This document shows positions 18,355 through 27,509 of a DNA stretch of 64,000 nucleotides, in pieces; the stretch's first letter is position 1; every line of letters starts with the position of its first letter. The translations under genes were made by a program, and so were the position numbers. Source of the stretch: Promethearchaeota archaeon (lineage in GTDB: Archaea; Asgardarchaeota; Lokiarchaeia; Helarchaeales; RDOG01); the NCBI GenBank assembly GCA_011365055.1, contig RDOG01000001.1, forward strand, positions 248,001 to 312,000. The letters run 5' to 3'. The notes beneath the pieces were generated by a model. It was given only the letters and a program-made list of their open reading frames with translations. It made no database searches and was not told the origin of the DNA.

Positions 18355-19026
18355 TTAACTTATTTTTCCAACATCTTTAAAAGCAGCAATAATATTTTCT
18401 TCTAATCTTTTATGAAGATAATCATAAAAATCTAAAAATGCGTCAATTAAATCTGCTCTAAATACACCAGCTATACTTATAATACTTCTATTATTTTTTA
18501 TAATTTCTAATAATTTTTCATTTAATGATTTTTCAATCTTGTACCTACTAAGTGATTCATCAATTACTAATTTATCTGTGGATATTTCATTATATGTATT
18601 ACCAATCCCCTCCAGTACTTGAGCTTCTGAGATAATTCGCTCAATAAAAATTCTTTTTAATATTAATTTAGCTTCTTCGTAACTTTTATGTTTCTTATTT
18701 AAATTTTGATGCATCGAATCTCTAATGAGATATAATTTCAAATTATTCTCTACTATTTGTTTTAATATTTCTTCCGTTTTTTCATTTTCCAAATATTGAA
18801 TTGAGCAATCAAGTAATAAATCTACTTGTTTTTTCATTTTAATAGCAATATCAGGTCCAATTAATAATCTGAAAAATAAATCCATCGGAATTACGGAGAC
18901 CTTTGCTTTTAAATGATTTTCCATCCATTTGTTTCCAATTTCGATTTCATTAGACAAATAGTCTAATACTATATCTTTATTTTTAATAAATAATGCATTT
19001 TGTTCTTTAATATCCATAAATTTCAC
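18355..19026 (-). CDS. Hypothetical helical protein, 223 aa
   Basis: Almost entirely helical by composition, rich in Lys, Glu, Ile and Leu, with no membrane segment, Cys motif or catalytic motif that I recognise. GTG at 19026 or ATG at 19017 may be the start (GAGTGA lies just upstream of the latter). It is flanked by 193 bases on the regulator side and 78 bases on the zinc-ribbon side, and may be cotranscribed with the latter. No function is proposed. Confidence 0.6.
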   Translation of the reverse strand: MKFMDIKEQNALFIKNKDIVLDYLSNEIEIGNKWMENHLKAKVSVIPMDLFFRLLIGPDIAIKMKKQVDLLLDCSIQYLENEKTEEILKQIVENNLKLYLIRDSMHQNLNKKHKSYEEAKLILKRIFIERIISEAQVLEGIGNTYNEISTDKLVIDESLSRYKIEKSLNEKLLEIIKNNRSIISIAGVFRADLIDAFLDFYDYLHKRLEENIIAAFKDVGKIS

Positions 19027-19104
19027 TCAACGACAAATCTTTATTCATAAATCATTTTTTAATTAAAATTTTAAATATATTCAAAATTCGTTTAATTTTT
19101 ATTA

Positions 19105-19266
19105 TTAAGAAATTTTAATTCTTTCTTTTGCACATTTAGAACAAATGAAGGTCGAATCTTCCCCTTTTTCAAGTCGCTTCGATAATTTGATTCGTCCTAT
19201 TTGTTTCATTTTATATTCATTTCCACATAATCTACAAATAAATTTCTTCTTATTTTTTTTTGTCAT
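19105..19266 (-). CDS. Small zinc-ribbon protein, 53 aa
   Basis: A short minus-strand gene from ATG at 19266 to TAA at 19105-19107. The product is basic and has Cys11-x2-Cys14 and Cys42-x2-Cys45, the four ligands of a zinc ribbon, with a Lys/Arg-rich stretch between. Such small ribbons bind RNA, ribosomes or protein partners. It may be in a unit with the 223-residue helical protein downstream. The Cys spacing and clean ends make it more likely real than chance. Confidence 0.65.
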   Translation of the reverse strand: MTKKNKKKFICRLCGNEYKMKQIGRIKLSKRLEKGEDSTFICSKCAKERIKIS

Positions 19267-19389
19267 TTCGAATTCATCTTTATTCTGGAATTACTGCTTA
19301 TTGACCGCTGTAAGTTCTTTTCACATTCATATATTATTTACTTTTTTAACATATTAACTTTAATAACTTTTTTATAATTTTTTTTTTAA

Positions 19390-20763
19390 ATGAATTCGTT
19401 ATTAACCAACTTTCATAGGCGAATGTCAATGAGTAATAAAAAAGTGAATCCTCTAAAGTTATACATTGTTTCAGTTCAATATCCTCCACATATTTTTGAT
19501 ATAGAAGGAAAAATTGTAAATGAACTCGCATCTTATTTAAAGCGAAATGGTGAAGAAGTCAATTTTTGCACTTTAGGAATAGGAGACGAAATTGAAGAAG
19601 AAAAAATATATGATCCTATTTTAGGTAAGAAAAAGGATAAAAATCCTTTAATCTTATTGCGATTTTTTGCAAAGGATTCAAAATTAATAAAGAATCCTTA
19701 TGAAGGAACTAAAGCTGAAGAATTAAGGCGGTTTAGTTCAATTTCAAATCCAATTGCACAATTTGTTGGAATTCAACAAGGTATTATTCATCTTCATGGT
19801 AACAATGCTATACCATTTATTAGTAAAATAATTAAAGAAGATTTATATCTTGTTGACGAAACCGGTTCGAGAAAAAAAATAATTTCTACATTTTATGATT
19901 TGGAATCATACTATTTAAAAACAGATCCTAATGTTAATACAAAAATTTTAAAAGAAATACAAGAGATGGAATCACTTTCTTTTAAATTTTCAGATAAAAT
20001 AGTGGTCAATCGAATTTTTATTAAAAATCTATTAAAGGAAATTATGAAAAAAGACTTTGAAGATGAGAAAATTTTTCTTATTCCAATTCCCGTAAATCAA
20101 GATTTTATTGAAAATGATTATAATAATTCAAATTCTTTATTAGAATATAGAGAGAAATTGGCTATTTGGAAAGATTCAAAACTAATATCCATGTTTATTT
20201 CTTCAGATCAAGAATTTGGGCTTGAATTATTACTAAATAATATCGAAAAAATATTGTTTAAAATGAAAAATAAATTTAGCATCATCATCTCTATAGATAA
20301 TTTTAAGGATCAAGATTTATTTAATAAAATTTCTAGAACAATAGGAGATTTGAATAAGCAAGATAATATTCAAATATTAATATTAGATTTGAAGGATAAA
20401 GAAGAGAAGATAAAGGTTTTGGATGATTCTGAATTTTATATTGCACCTTCTAATAAAGAAAAATACGATATTAATATTTTGGAAGCTTGGGCAAGAAAAA
20501 AAGCGGTTATTGCGTTTAATACTCAAAGTAATTTAGAATTATTTGGAATAGATGAAATTACAGATCAGTTGAATGAAACAGATTTAGGAATACTAATTGA
20601 TATAAATGATAACTCAGTCGATCTTTTAGAAAAAAGCATAAATATTCTTTTAAATGATTCACAAAAATCTAAATTAATGGGAGAAAATGGTAAAAAGAGG
20701 GTTACTAATAATTATACTTGGGATAAATTTATATCAAAATATTATGAAATATATAAAAATTAA
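19390..20763 (+). CDS. Glycosyltransferase, GT4-like (GT-B fold)
   Basis: 457 residues. The N-terminal VSVQYPPH segment and GIIHLHGNNA match the acceptor-binding half of GT-B enzymes, and the C-terminal region has the E-x7-E-like element EKYDINILEAW, then a terminal NNYTWDKF segment common in GT4. It should transfer a sugar from an activated donor to a glycan, lipid or protein. Several consensus residues are diverged, so donor is unknown. In-frame ATGs at 19423 and 19429 are alternative starts. The hexapeptide acyltransferase follows 152 bases downstream, suggesting surface-polysaccharide work. Confidence 0.75.
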   Translation: MNSLLTNFHRRMSMSNKKVNPLKLYIVSVQYPPHIFDIEGKIVNELASYLKRNGEEVNFCTLGIGDEIEEEKIYDPILGKKKDKNPLILLRFFAKDSKLIKNPYEGTKAEELRRFSSISNPIAQFVGIQQGIIHLHGNNAIPFISKIIKEDLYLVDETGSRKKIISTFYDLESYYLKTDPNVNTKILKEIQEMESLSFKFSDKIVVNRIFIKNLLKEIMKKDFEDEKIFLIPIPVNQDFIENDYNNSNSLLEYREKLAIWKDSKLISMFISSDQEFGLELLLNNIEKILFKMKNKFSIIISIDNFKDQDLFNKISRTIGDLNKQDNIQILILDLKDKEEKIKVLDDSEFYIAPSNKEKYDINILEAWARKKAVIAFNTQSNLELFGIDEITDQLNETDLGILIDINDNSVDLLEKSINILLNDSQKSKLMGENGKKRVTNNYTWDKFISKYYEIYKN

Positions 20764-20915
20764 CGATTTTTTAAAAAGAAATTGTAAATTCTACTCTTTT
20801 TTTTATTGTATTTTTAAGAAACTATTTAAGAGTGAAAATTCAATAATTTCTAGATTCATGCTTATTCTTTTAATAAAGAATTTTAATTGATGTTTGGGTA
20901 ATAGGAGATTAGAAT

Positions 20916-22604
20916 TTGAAAGTTCCGGAAGGTATGAAGGAGATATTTGAAATAAATCCACTTTTAAAGTATGCAACTTGGGTAACACCATATTTTATAT
21001 CCGAAGAAGATGGATCTACTGAAAAATCAAAAGAAAGAATCAGAAGCTTTCAAGAGAAAATAACTAAATTAATACAAAACTCTCAAAAAAGAAGTAAAGA
21101 GCAAAAGGGTAAAAAAGCAAGAAATATTCATTTAGCAACCGAAAAAGAAAAAGCGCGTTGGGATAGATATTTTAATTCAGCACTTGGTTTATTACGAGCT
21201 CGATTACAAATTCGGATGCTTCAATATGGAACTCCACAATTTAAATCAAATTTCTTACGAGATCTCGGTGCAACTATTGGTAATAAAGTGATGATTACAT
21301 TTGGAAATCTAATTGATGTAATTTTTGCACGCAATATCTCAATTGGGGATGGTAGCATTTTAGGTATGGGAGCGGTATTAACTTGTGAAGAAATTATTGA
21401 TGGAGAACTTTATCTTGGTAACATTGAAATTGGGCATAATACATTAATTGGAGCAGGTGCGATAATCATGCCTGGGGTTTCAATAGGTAATAATTGTATT
21501 GTCACGCCTGGAATAGTCTCTTACGATGTTCCAGATAATACTTTATGTGTTGGACTCCCTGAAGATGTTAGAGTTCCGCTAGAGGGAGAAAAAATAAGTT
21601 TAACTGATGAAAAGAGAAAAGTACAAAAAACTCCGTGGGATTTATTTGATTGGAAAGAATTTTTACCTTCTTTAAATTCATTATTAGTAAAAAATATAAT
21701 ATTACAACTTCAAAAACTTCCAATTACACAGAATTTAAGGCAATTTCTATTAAGATTAACAGGAATGAAAATTGGTGAAAATGTAATTATTGAAGATAAT
21801 GTTAATTTTGATCCTTGGTATCCTGAACGAATTACAATTGAAGATGGTGCTAAAATAAAAAAATATGCAGTTATTTCAACTCATGAAGGAATGCCTCCAA
21901 AAGAATCAGAAATTAAAGGTTCCTTCAGAGTCGGAGAAGTCATTATTGGAAAAAATGTTCTTTTAGAATCAGGTACCGGCGTTTTACCTGGAGTTCATAT
22001 AAAAGATAATGCAGAAATTTTACCCTATACTTTCATTGCAACAGATGTTAGTGAAGGGATTCAAGTTGAAGGTATTCCTTCAAGAAAAGTTGGAGAGACA
22101 TTTGATATCCAGAATTTCATGGCACAATCTCTAGGATATACTGCTACTGCTTGGGATGAAATACAGCAAATCCGTTTAGAAGAAGAAGAAGAACAATTGA
22201 TTGAAAAACAGGTTGAAGAAGAAGAAAAAAATATACGGCATAATAGAGAACCAGAAATCAAATTACCAAAACCTGAAAATGAACCAGAAATTACATTATC
22301 AAAACCTGAAAATGAACCAGAAATTACATTATCAAAACCTGAAAATGAACCAGAAATTACATTACCAAAACCTGAAAATGAACCAGGAATTACATTACCA
22401 AAACCTGAAAATGAACCAGAAATTACATTACCAAAACCTGAAAGTGAACCTGAAATTACATTACCAAAACCCGAGGAAGAAGCAAATAAATTAGATCATA
22501 TTGAAGAAAATCTTGAGAAATCAAATAAATTTAAGCTCAAAGTTTTACGTAGTGAAAAATTAAAAGATAATATAATTGAATATGAAGAAAAAAATGTAGA
22601 ATAA
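20916..22604 (+). CDS. Hexapeptide-repeat (left-handed beta-helix) acyltransferase with Pro/Glu repeat tail
   Basis: 562 residues with two left-handed beta-helix blocks, about 110-225 and 280-400, each with the hexapeptide rhythm (IGDGSILGMG, IGHNTLIGAGAIIMPG; IGENVIIEDN, IGKNVLLESGTGVLPG). Such proteins O- or N-acetylate sugars or other acceptors as trimers. The C-terminus has seven 11-residue units of the ENEPEITLPKP type (445-521), then a charged tail. The TTG start follows AGGAGA by six bases. It follows the glycosyltransferase. Two beta-helix blocks in one chain recall the C-terminal part of Pls/PosA-type proteins. Confidence 0.75.
   Translation: MKVPEGMKEIFEINPLLKYATWVTPYFISEEDGSTEKSKERIRSFQEKITKLIQNSQKRSKEQKGKKARNIHLATEKEKARWDRYFNSALGLLRARLQIRMLQYGTPQFKSNFLRDLGATIGNKVMITFGNLIDVIFARNISIGDGSILGMGAVLTCEEIIDGELYLGNIEIGHNTLIGAGAIIMPGVSIGNNCIVTPGIVSYDVPDNTLCVGLPEDVRVPLEGEKISLTDEKRKVQKTPWDLFDWKEFLPSLNSLLVKNIILQLQKLPITQNLRQFLLRLTGMKIGENVIIEDNVNFDPWYPERITIEDGAKIKKYAVISTHEGMPPKESEIKGSFRVGEVIIGKNVLLESGTGVLPGVHIKDNAEILPYTFIATDVSEGIQVEGIPSRKVGETFDIQNFMAQSLGYTATAWDEIQQIRLEEEEEQLIEKQVEEEEKNIRHNREPEIKLPKPENEPEITLSKPENEPEITLSKPENEPEITLPKPENEPGITLPKPENEPEITLPKPESEPEITLPKPEEEANKLDHIEENLEKSNKFKLKVLRSEKLKDNIIEYEEKNVE
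22248..22478 (+). repeat. Seven tandem 33-base units inside the acyltransferase gene
   Basis: Each unit encodes EPEITLPKPEN with small changes (T to K in unit 1, P to S in units 2 and 3, E to G in unit 5, N to S in unit 6). DNA identity between neighbours is high, so copy number probably changes by slippage or recombination. The encoded tail is Pro- and Glu-rich and likely extended. Confidence 0.95.
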
Positions 22605-22643
22605 AATTCATATATTATATAATTATTTAAAATAAAAAAGATA

Positions 22644-23084
22644 TTAATACAATTCTAATACAGAATATGCTTCCTTAAACCCAAATTTTTTATAAAATTC
22701 TTTTTGTTTTTCTGTCGCATTAATATGAATTACTTCTGCACCCATACTTTTAAGATACTCAATTGTTTTTTCTATTAATTGTTTCCCAATTCCCAATCCT
22801 CTTGCTTGACTATCAGTAATGACTGTTCTAATATATCCTTCAGCGAATCCGTGAGGACTAATAATTAACTCTCCAAAAACCATGCCGCCAAGTTTTTTAG
22901 ATTCCCTTGGATTTTCTGCAACGATTAAACCGTGTTTTTGCAGTCTATCATACATTCTTCTTTGAATTCCCCACTTGAACCGCTTTTCGGAGAATTCAAC
23001 TCCTTGAGCTTCGCATAATTGTACCATTAATCTTTTTAATTCCTCGGTATCATCAGGAATAGCCGTGCGAATCTTTAATTCCAT
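22644..23084 (-). CDS. GNAT-family N-acetyltransferase
   Basis: 146 residues with the acetyl-CoA pyrophosphate loop QARGLGIGKQL preceded by the RTVITD strand, and the C-terminal EFYKKFGFKEA segment of GNAT enzymes. Archaeal members acetylate protein N-termini, amino acids or small amines; there is no clear RimI-type signature, so substrate is open. It is a single gene, convergent with the acyltransferase and divergent from the hydrolase. Confidence 0.88.
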   Translation of the reverse strand: MELKIRTAIPDDTEELKRLMVQLCEAQGVEFSEKRFKWGIQRRMYDRLQKHGLIVAENPRESKKLGGMVFGELIISPHGFAEGYIRTVITDSQARGLGIGKQLIEKTIEYLKSMGAEVIHINATEKQKEFYKKFGFKEAYSVLELY

Positions 23085-23229
23085 AAAATAATCACCAAAA
23101 ATTTCTTCTTAGGAATAATTAAATCTAATATCTTATTAACGTTCTTTAATACTTATATATTGTTTAAAAAATTATGTTTCTATTTCATTACTTAATTGAC
23201 AAAAACATATACTAAAATAAAAAAAGGAG

Positions 23230-24102
23230 TTGTTCTTTATCTATTTTATAGCGGATGATGGAGCTCAACTATACTACGAAGTCCATGGACCCGAAAATGG
23301 AAAACCAATTTTTTTTTTACATGGATGGGGTATATCAAGTGCTTTGTTTTCAGAACAAGTTACTCCATTAAAGGAATTAGGCTATAAAATTATTTTGATG
23401 GATTCTCGCCGTCATGGCAAATCAGATATGGATAAAAGATGCATCGAAATTTATAAAGACAACTTGCTTGATTTGATGTATTCAGATTTTAAAGCATTAA
23501 GAAAATTTTTGAATATTAATGGCAAGTATATGTTATTAGGACATTCAGCAGGAGGTGCGATCTCAGCATTAATTGCAACATTTGAACCACAAAATGTAGA
23601 AGCTTTGGTTATGTTAACAAGCTCATATACGATCTCTGAAAATCCCGCCATATTAATTATTTGGGAAATGGTCCCATTATTTGTACAAGCAATTTATAAT
23701 AAATATTTCCGATCAGGTTATAAATTAGTTTTAAGAAGCAGACCGGTGATATATACTCTAGCGATGAGCTTAGATCAACCTATAGATAAAATAAGATCAT
23801 GGATTGAAGATTTTTTAGTTATTCCTAGAGAACAATTATTATTGGAACATAAAAATTTTTTAAGACACAATATTAAAGATAAATTAAAAAATATAAAATG
23901 CCCAACTCTTATCATTGCAGGTGCTTTGGATTTAGTAACGCCAAAAATAATGTCTAAAACTATGCATGAATTAATTCATAATTCTGAGTTACACGTAATT
24001 CAAAATGCGGGACACTTGGCAATGATTGAAAAAAAAGATGAAGTAAATAATATCCTAGTAAATTTTGTGAAAAAAAATTATGCAAATATTTCGAAAAAAT
24101 AG
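23230..24102 (+). CDS. Alpha/beta hydrolase
   Basis: About 290 residues. FLHGWG gives the oxyanion-hole loop, DSRRHGKSD the next conserved strand, GHSAGG the nucleophile Ser, GALDLVTP the Asp and NAGHLAM the His. It is likely an esterase or C-C hydrolase of unknown substrate. The TTG at 23230 abuts a GGAG site, so true initiation may be a few codons inside or use an unusual codon. It is monocistronic and converges with the HEAT gene. Confidence 0.82.
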   Translation: MFFIYFIADDGAQLYYEVHGPENGKPIFFLHGWGISSALFSEQVTPLKELGYKIILMDSRRHGKSDMDKRCIEIYKDNLLDLMYSDFKALRKFLNINGKYMLLGHSAGGAISALIATFEPQNVEALVMLTSSYTISENPAILIIWEMVPLFVQAIYNKYFRSGYKLVLRSRPVIYTLAMSLDQPIDKIRSWIEDFLVIPREQLLLEHKNFLRHNIKDKLKNIKCPTLIIAGALDLVTPKIMSKTMHELIHNSELHVIQNAGHLAMIEKKDEVNNILVNFVKKNYANISKK

Positions 24103-24116
24103 TAATTTAGAAAATC

Positions 24117-24788
24117 CTATTCTTCTAAAGCATTTTTTATTTTATCATAAGCTTCTTGTGCTGCATTTCTTACGCCATTATCTTCATCATTTTCCATTGT
24201 AAATTTTAATTTATCTAAATATTTTGAAACTACACGAGGTTTTACAGTCCCAATTTCTCCAATTGCATAAGCAGTATAATATCTAACGATCCAGGATTCA
24301 TCTAATTCCAATCGTTTTGCAATATGATCTAGATGTGATTTCTGTTCGATTAACGAATCATCTTCTTTTAAAATTAAATCAGGTGCAACACGACCAATAT
24401 CTCCGAGGGATTTTGCAGCACTACCTTTTGCCCCTTCGTGTTCATCATTAATTAAGACGTATATTAATCGAGGAATTATCTGTTCAATTAAATCTGGATG
24501 AGATTCAGAAAAGTTAATACCGATTTTGCCAAAAGCTTTTGTTAATGCTTCTCTTACCCAACCATCGTTCTCATTTTTCAGTGTTTCGATCATTTCAACG
24601 ACCATTTGAGTTTTAAGTTCATTATCTAATGAAATTTTTCCTAATTCACCTAAAATTTGAGCTGAATAGCTTCTTACAGACCAATCAGTATTTTCTTTCA
24701 GGGATTTAAGGAGAACTTTAATAGCTTCGCTTATATTCCCTTCAGCAACCATTTCAATTGCTTTACGTACTAAATTCTCATCAGGCAT
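24117..24788 (-). CDS. HEAT-repeat protein (PBS-lyase-like)
   Basis: 223 residues made of about five HEAT units with W-V-R and A-x-x-L/I-G-E/D-I-G signatures (SVRSYSAQILGELG, WVREALTKAFGKIG, GAKGSAAKSLGDIG, IVRYYTAYAIGEIG). HEAT arrays are protein-binding scaffolds. It is the last gene of a minus-strand run after the longin-like and longin-GTPase genes (gap 149 bases), and a HEAT block is also fused to a GTPase at 47466-49268, so HEAT-GTPase partnership is a fair inference. Confidence 0.82.
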   Translation of the reverse strand: MPDENLVRKAIEMVAEGNISEAIKVLLKSLKENTDWSVRSYSAQILGELGKISLDNELKTQMVVEMIETLKNENDGWVREALTKAFGKIGINFSESHPDLIEQIIPRLIYVLINDEHEGAKGSAAKSLGDIGRVAPDLILKEDDSLIEQKSHLDHIAKRLELDESWIVRYYTAYAIGEIGTVKPRVVSKYLDKLKFTMENDEDNGVRNAAQEAYDKIKNALEE

Positions 24789-24937
24789 ATCTAGTTCATC
24801 CCCACGAGGTGAAATCCATCACTTTTTTTTGAATTTGATTTTTTCAATCATTATTTTTTAATTTTAATACTTGATTTTATGTTTTAATCCTTTAAAAATC
24901 TGAGAGTATTCAAGATTAATTTCTTTAAAATATTTGG

Positions 24938-26338
24938 CTAAAAATTTTTAACTCTCGATTTCGGTATAATATCAAACTTTGGATCTAAAACATGCCTACA
25001 ATTTGGGCATTTTTTTCGGTAATTTATATAATTTTTAAGATGTTCCGTGTGAAAAATTTCTTTGCAGTAATAACACTGAGAATAATCTTCGAAATCTTTA
25101 ACTATAACGGATTCACATAATGAACAAATACGAAAATTTTTTAAGCACTGCGGACATTTTTTTTCAGATTTAGAATCTATTGGACTACCACACCAAGGAC
25201 AATTGAATTCTACTTCGTGGTTGACTATATCAGAAACGAGTTCTTTTGCTTTCAATTTCCATTTTTCCATTTGATTTTTAAATTCTTCACCATCTTCTTG
25301 TGTCAGATCCTCAAATGGATAATAATCTAATTTGTCAATCCAATAATTAATTGAACGAAAAATAGGATTTGAATAATCATTTAATAATCTAATTAATTGT
25401 GCTTTAAAGGCTTTTATTTCTTCAATAATCTCAGCTAATTGCTCTCTTCCATCGATTATTTCTTTTTCAATCTCTAATAGTTTTATACCAATCTTCTCTT
25501 GAATAACGGATTTTAAAACAGTCTGTAATTTTTCCCTATTATCAGGGTCTATTGCAACTAATCCAAAAGCTTTTACGTTCAGAATTTCTCCCACATTTAA
25601 TGGAGACAATGCACCATCAAGATCTTGTTTATTAGCAATTGCGTAAAAATTACAATTTTCATCAACCTTATCCTTATATATATCATAAATTTCTTTTGCC
25701 TGATTTAAAGATTCTTGTGTTGAATCCGAAACTAAGAAAATAATATCAGCACCAGATATGAAGTTCTCCCATATCGGTCGAAATCTATCTTGACCTGCCA
25801 TGTCCCAGACCATTAATTGTACTTCACCAGATATTAATAATTCAGAAATACCCGCACCAATTGTAGGAATATGCTCAATTGGTATGGTTTCTCCTTTAAG
25901 TAATTTTGAAATAGTTGTTTTCCCAACTCCCGGCGGACCTAAAAGGACTATTTTTAGCACACTCTTTATAACGGAAACTATAATATCATTAAAATCATTA
26001 AATTTTTCAGCATTTCCATCCCAATTTTCTAAAATGTTTCCAAATTTGAGTAAAAATGCCTCTCCTACTGCTCGTATTTTACTTTTTATTATTTGTTCAT
26101 CATCCTCTTTATCAACTATTAGAACAATAAAAATATCACCAAAATAACCATAAACAAATTTTAATGTCTTAAAGGTTAAAGATTCGATAATTTGTTCACC
26201 GATTTCACTTGCAAAATTAGTTAATGCAGCCATGAATCCAGAAACTAATTTAGGATTTTCAATTGGCATCTTTTTTAGAGAATATTGATATAATTGAACC
26301 TTATTCTCTCGATATAAGATATAAATTTCGTAAATCAA
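24938..26338 (-). CDS. Longin-like domain / small GTPase / zinc ribbon / RING-like finger fusion
   Basis: 466 residues with four parts. Residues 1-125 are a longin-like domain like those at 26433 and 10808. Residues 128-285 are an Arf/Rab-type GTPase with P-loop GPPGVGKT (134-141), switch I Thr159, WDMAGQ (178-183, catalytic Gln kept) and NKQD (236-239); the G5 motif is not the usual SAK. A helical linker follows. Then come a zinc ribbon (Cys380, 383, 395, 398) and a RING-like finger (Cys405, 408, 422, 425, His430, His433, Cys444, 447). The start is TTG. It should be a GTP-dependent switch with its own adaptor domains. Neighbours are a lone longin-like protein upstream and a HEAT protein downstream. 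Confidence 0.85.
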   Translation of the reverse strand: MIYEIYILYRENKVQLYQYSLKKMPIENPKLVSGFMAALTNFASEIGEQIIESLTFKTLKFVYGYFGDIFIVLIVDKEDDEQIIKSKIRAVGEAFLLKFGNILENWDGNAEKFNDFNDIIVSVIKSVLKIVLLGPPGVGKTTISKLLKGETIPIEHIPTIGAGISELLISGEVQLMVWDMAGQDRFRPIWENFISGADIIFLVSDSTQESLNQAKEIYDIYKDKVDENCNFYAIANKQDLDGALSPLNVGEILNVKAFGLVAIDPDNREKLQTVLKSVIQEKIGIKLLEIEKEIIDGREQLAEIIEEIKAFKAQLIRLLNDYSNPIFRSINYWIDKLDYYPFEDLTQEDGEEFKNQMEKWKLKAKELVSDIVNHEVEFNCPWCGSPIDSKSEKKCPQCLKNFRICSLCESVIVKDFEDYSQCYYCKEIFHTEHLKNYINYRKKCPNCRHVLDPKFDIIPKSRVKNF

Positions 26339-26432
26339 AAGATATATTTCACCTTAAACTAATTATAGATGCAGATTTAATGATTATTCATATTATTTAT
26401 TCAGTTATAATAACATTCTCCAATTTATTCTT

Positions 26433-26969
26433 TTAAGTTTTCTTCTTAAAATATTCAATATTTTCTTCAAGTAATTTAATTATTGATGCTTTTTTCCCTT
26501 TTTTTTTCGGGCCTTTAATTTTTTTTAAAATTTCTTCTAAAATAATGATAATTTCAAGGTCTCCACTTGTATTTTTGAAATCATTTAGAATTATATTGTC
26601 AAAAATATCTTCAATGCCTTCAAATTTTGCGAGATCACCATCAAAATTTTCCAATTCTTTTGAAAAATTATTAGAGAGAAATTCATTTATTCCTTTTAAT
26701 TTCATATGCATAAAATTTGCGCTATCAGTTGCATCTATCATTGCAATAGAGATTAAATCACCAGATTCTTGGCAAATAAATTGCTTATTATCTTGAATTG
26801 TCAATGTCTCTAATCCTTTATTAAATAAATTTGTAGAAAAGGAATTCATGGCAGAAAAAAATGCAGATAACATTGAAGGATTCATTGTAATATCCATTAA
26901 TGGGTTATATACTTTAAAATAAATACAAGTCCCAAATTTTGTAAGTATCATAAAATTATGAATTACCAT
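26433..26969 (-). CDS. Longin-like domain protein, 178 aa
   Basis: The first 130 residues match the N-terminal domain of the GTPase fusion encoded 94 bases downstream: TCIYFKVYNP, then MLSAFFSAMNSFSTNLF, LISIAMIDATDS and a helix ending in ELENFDGDLAKFEGI. The last 40 residues are Lys-rich and probably flexible. Longin and roadblock domains pair, so it may dimerise with the longin part of the fusion protein. AAGGA six bases upstream sets the ATG. No membrane segment is present. Confidence 0.65.
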   Translation of the reverse strand: MVIHNFMILTKFGTCIYFKVYNPLMDITMNPSMLSAFFSAMNSFSTNLFNKGLETLTIQDNKQFICQESGDLISIAMIDATDSANFMHMKLKGINEFLSNNFSKELENFDGDLAKFEGIEDIFDNIILNDFKNTSGDLEIIIILEEILKKIKGPKKKGKKASIIKLLEENIEYFKKKT

Positions 26970-27018
26970 CTTATTTCCTTAATTTTTCAATGAAGATATA
27001 ATTATCAATTTAATGATG

Positions 27019-27342
27019 TTAATTTATTTCTTTTGGGTTCATACCTAGCCAACCAAGATGTATATGTTCATTATCTAGCATTATCAATCGTTTTTTTAAT
27101 TGAAATTTTGGAGACACGCTCGCATAAGAAAATAAAGGAACTAATTCTTTCCAGATATCTTTAATATAGAATTCTTCAGTTAATTCAACCTTAGAATTAC
27201 ATATAGGACATTCAATAAAGTTGGGGCAAGTATTTAATTCAGGAAACTTTTTTGTGTCAGGATACCATATAATAAGAGTCATACATTTATTTTTACAAAA
27301 ATAAATCCCAAAAGGATAAATAATTTTCTCCTTCCTTTTCAA
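27019..27342 (-). CDS. Small Cys-containing hypothetical protein, about 107 aa
   Basis: A compact protein with Cys residues in a C-x3-C pair near the N-terminus and a C-x5-C-x2-C group (CPNFIECPIC), probably one zinc site, followed by a Trp- and Tyr-containing region. The frame begins at TTG 27342 directly after a TGA, while a strong GGAAGGAG lies inside the first codons with no standard start behind it until an ATG 20 codons in, so the start is uncertain. No family is recognised. It lies 49 bases upstream of the longin-like gene. Confidence 0.55.
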   Translation of the reverse strand: MKRKEKIIYPFGIYFCKNKCMTLIIWYPDTKKFPELNTCPNFIECPICNSKVELTEEFYIKDIWKELVPLFSYASVSPKFQLKKRLIMLDNEHIHLGWLGMNPKEIN

Positions 27343-27509
27343 TTTTCATCTCTTCTTAAAAATTATTAAACCTTATCCTTTTTCATCAACCTTTTAATCT
27401 AGTAAAAGTTCTAGTAAAAATATAAAAATTAATAAAATATAAAAACAAACCAACAATTAGATTTTTATCAATAAATTTAATTCATATGAGAATTTTAAGG
27501 GAGCAGAAA

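Noticed and set aside
22248..22478. Tandem repeats as a possible CRISPR array
   Set aside because: Units are directly abutted with no spacers and keep a coding frame.
22201..22494. 97-residue open frame in another frame across the tandem repeats
   Set aside because: The 33-base unit is a multiple of three, so any frame lacking a stop in one unit stays open; the real frame is the acyltransferase.
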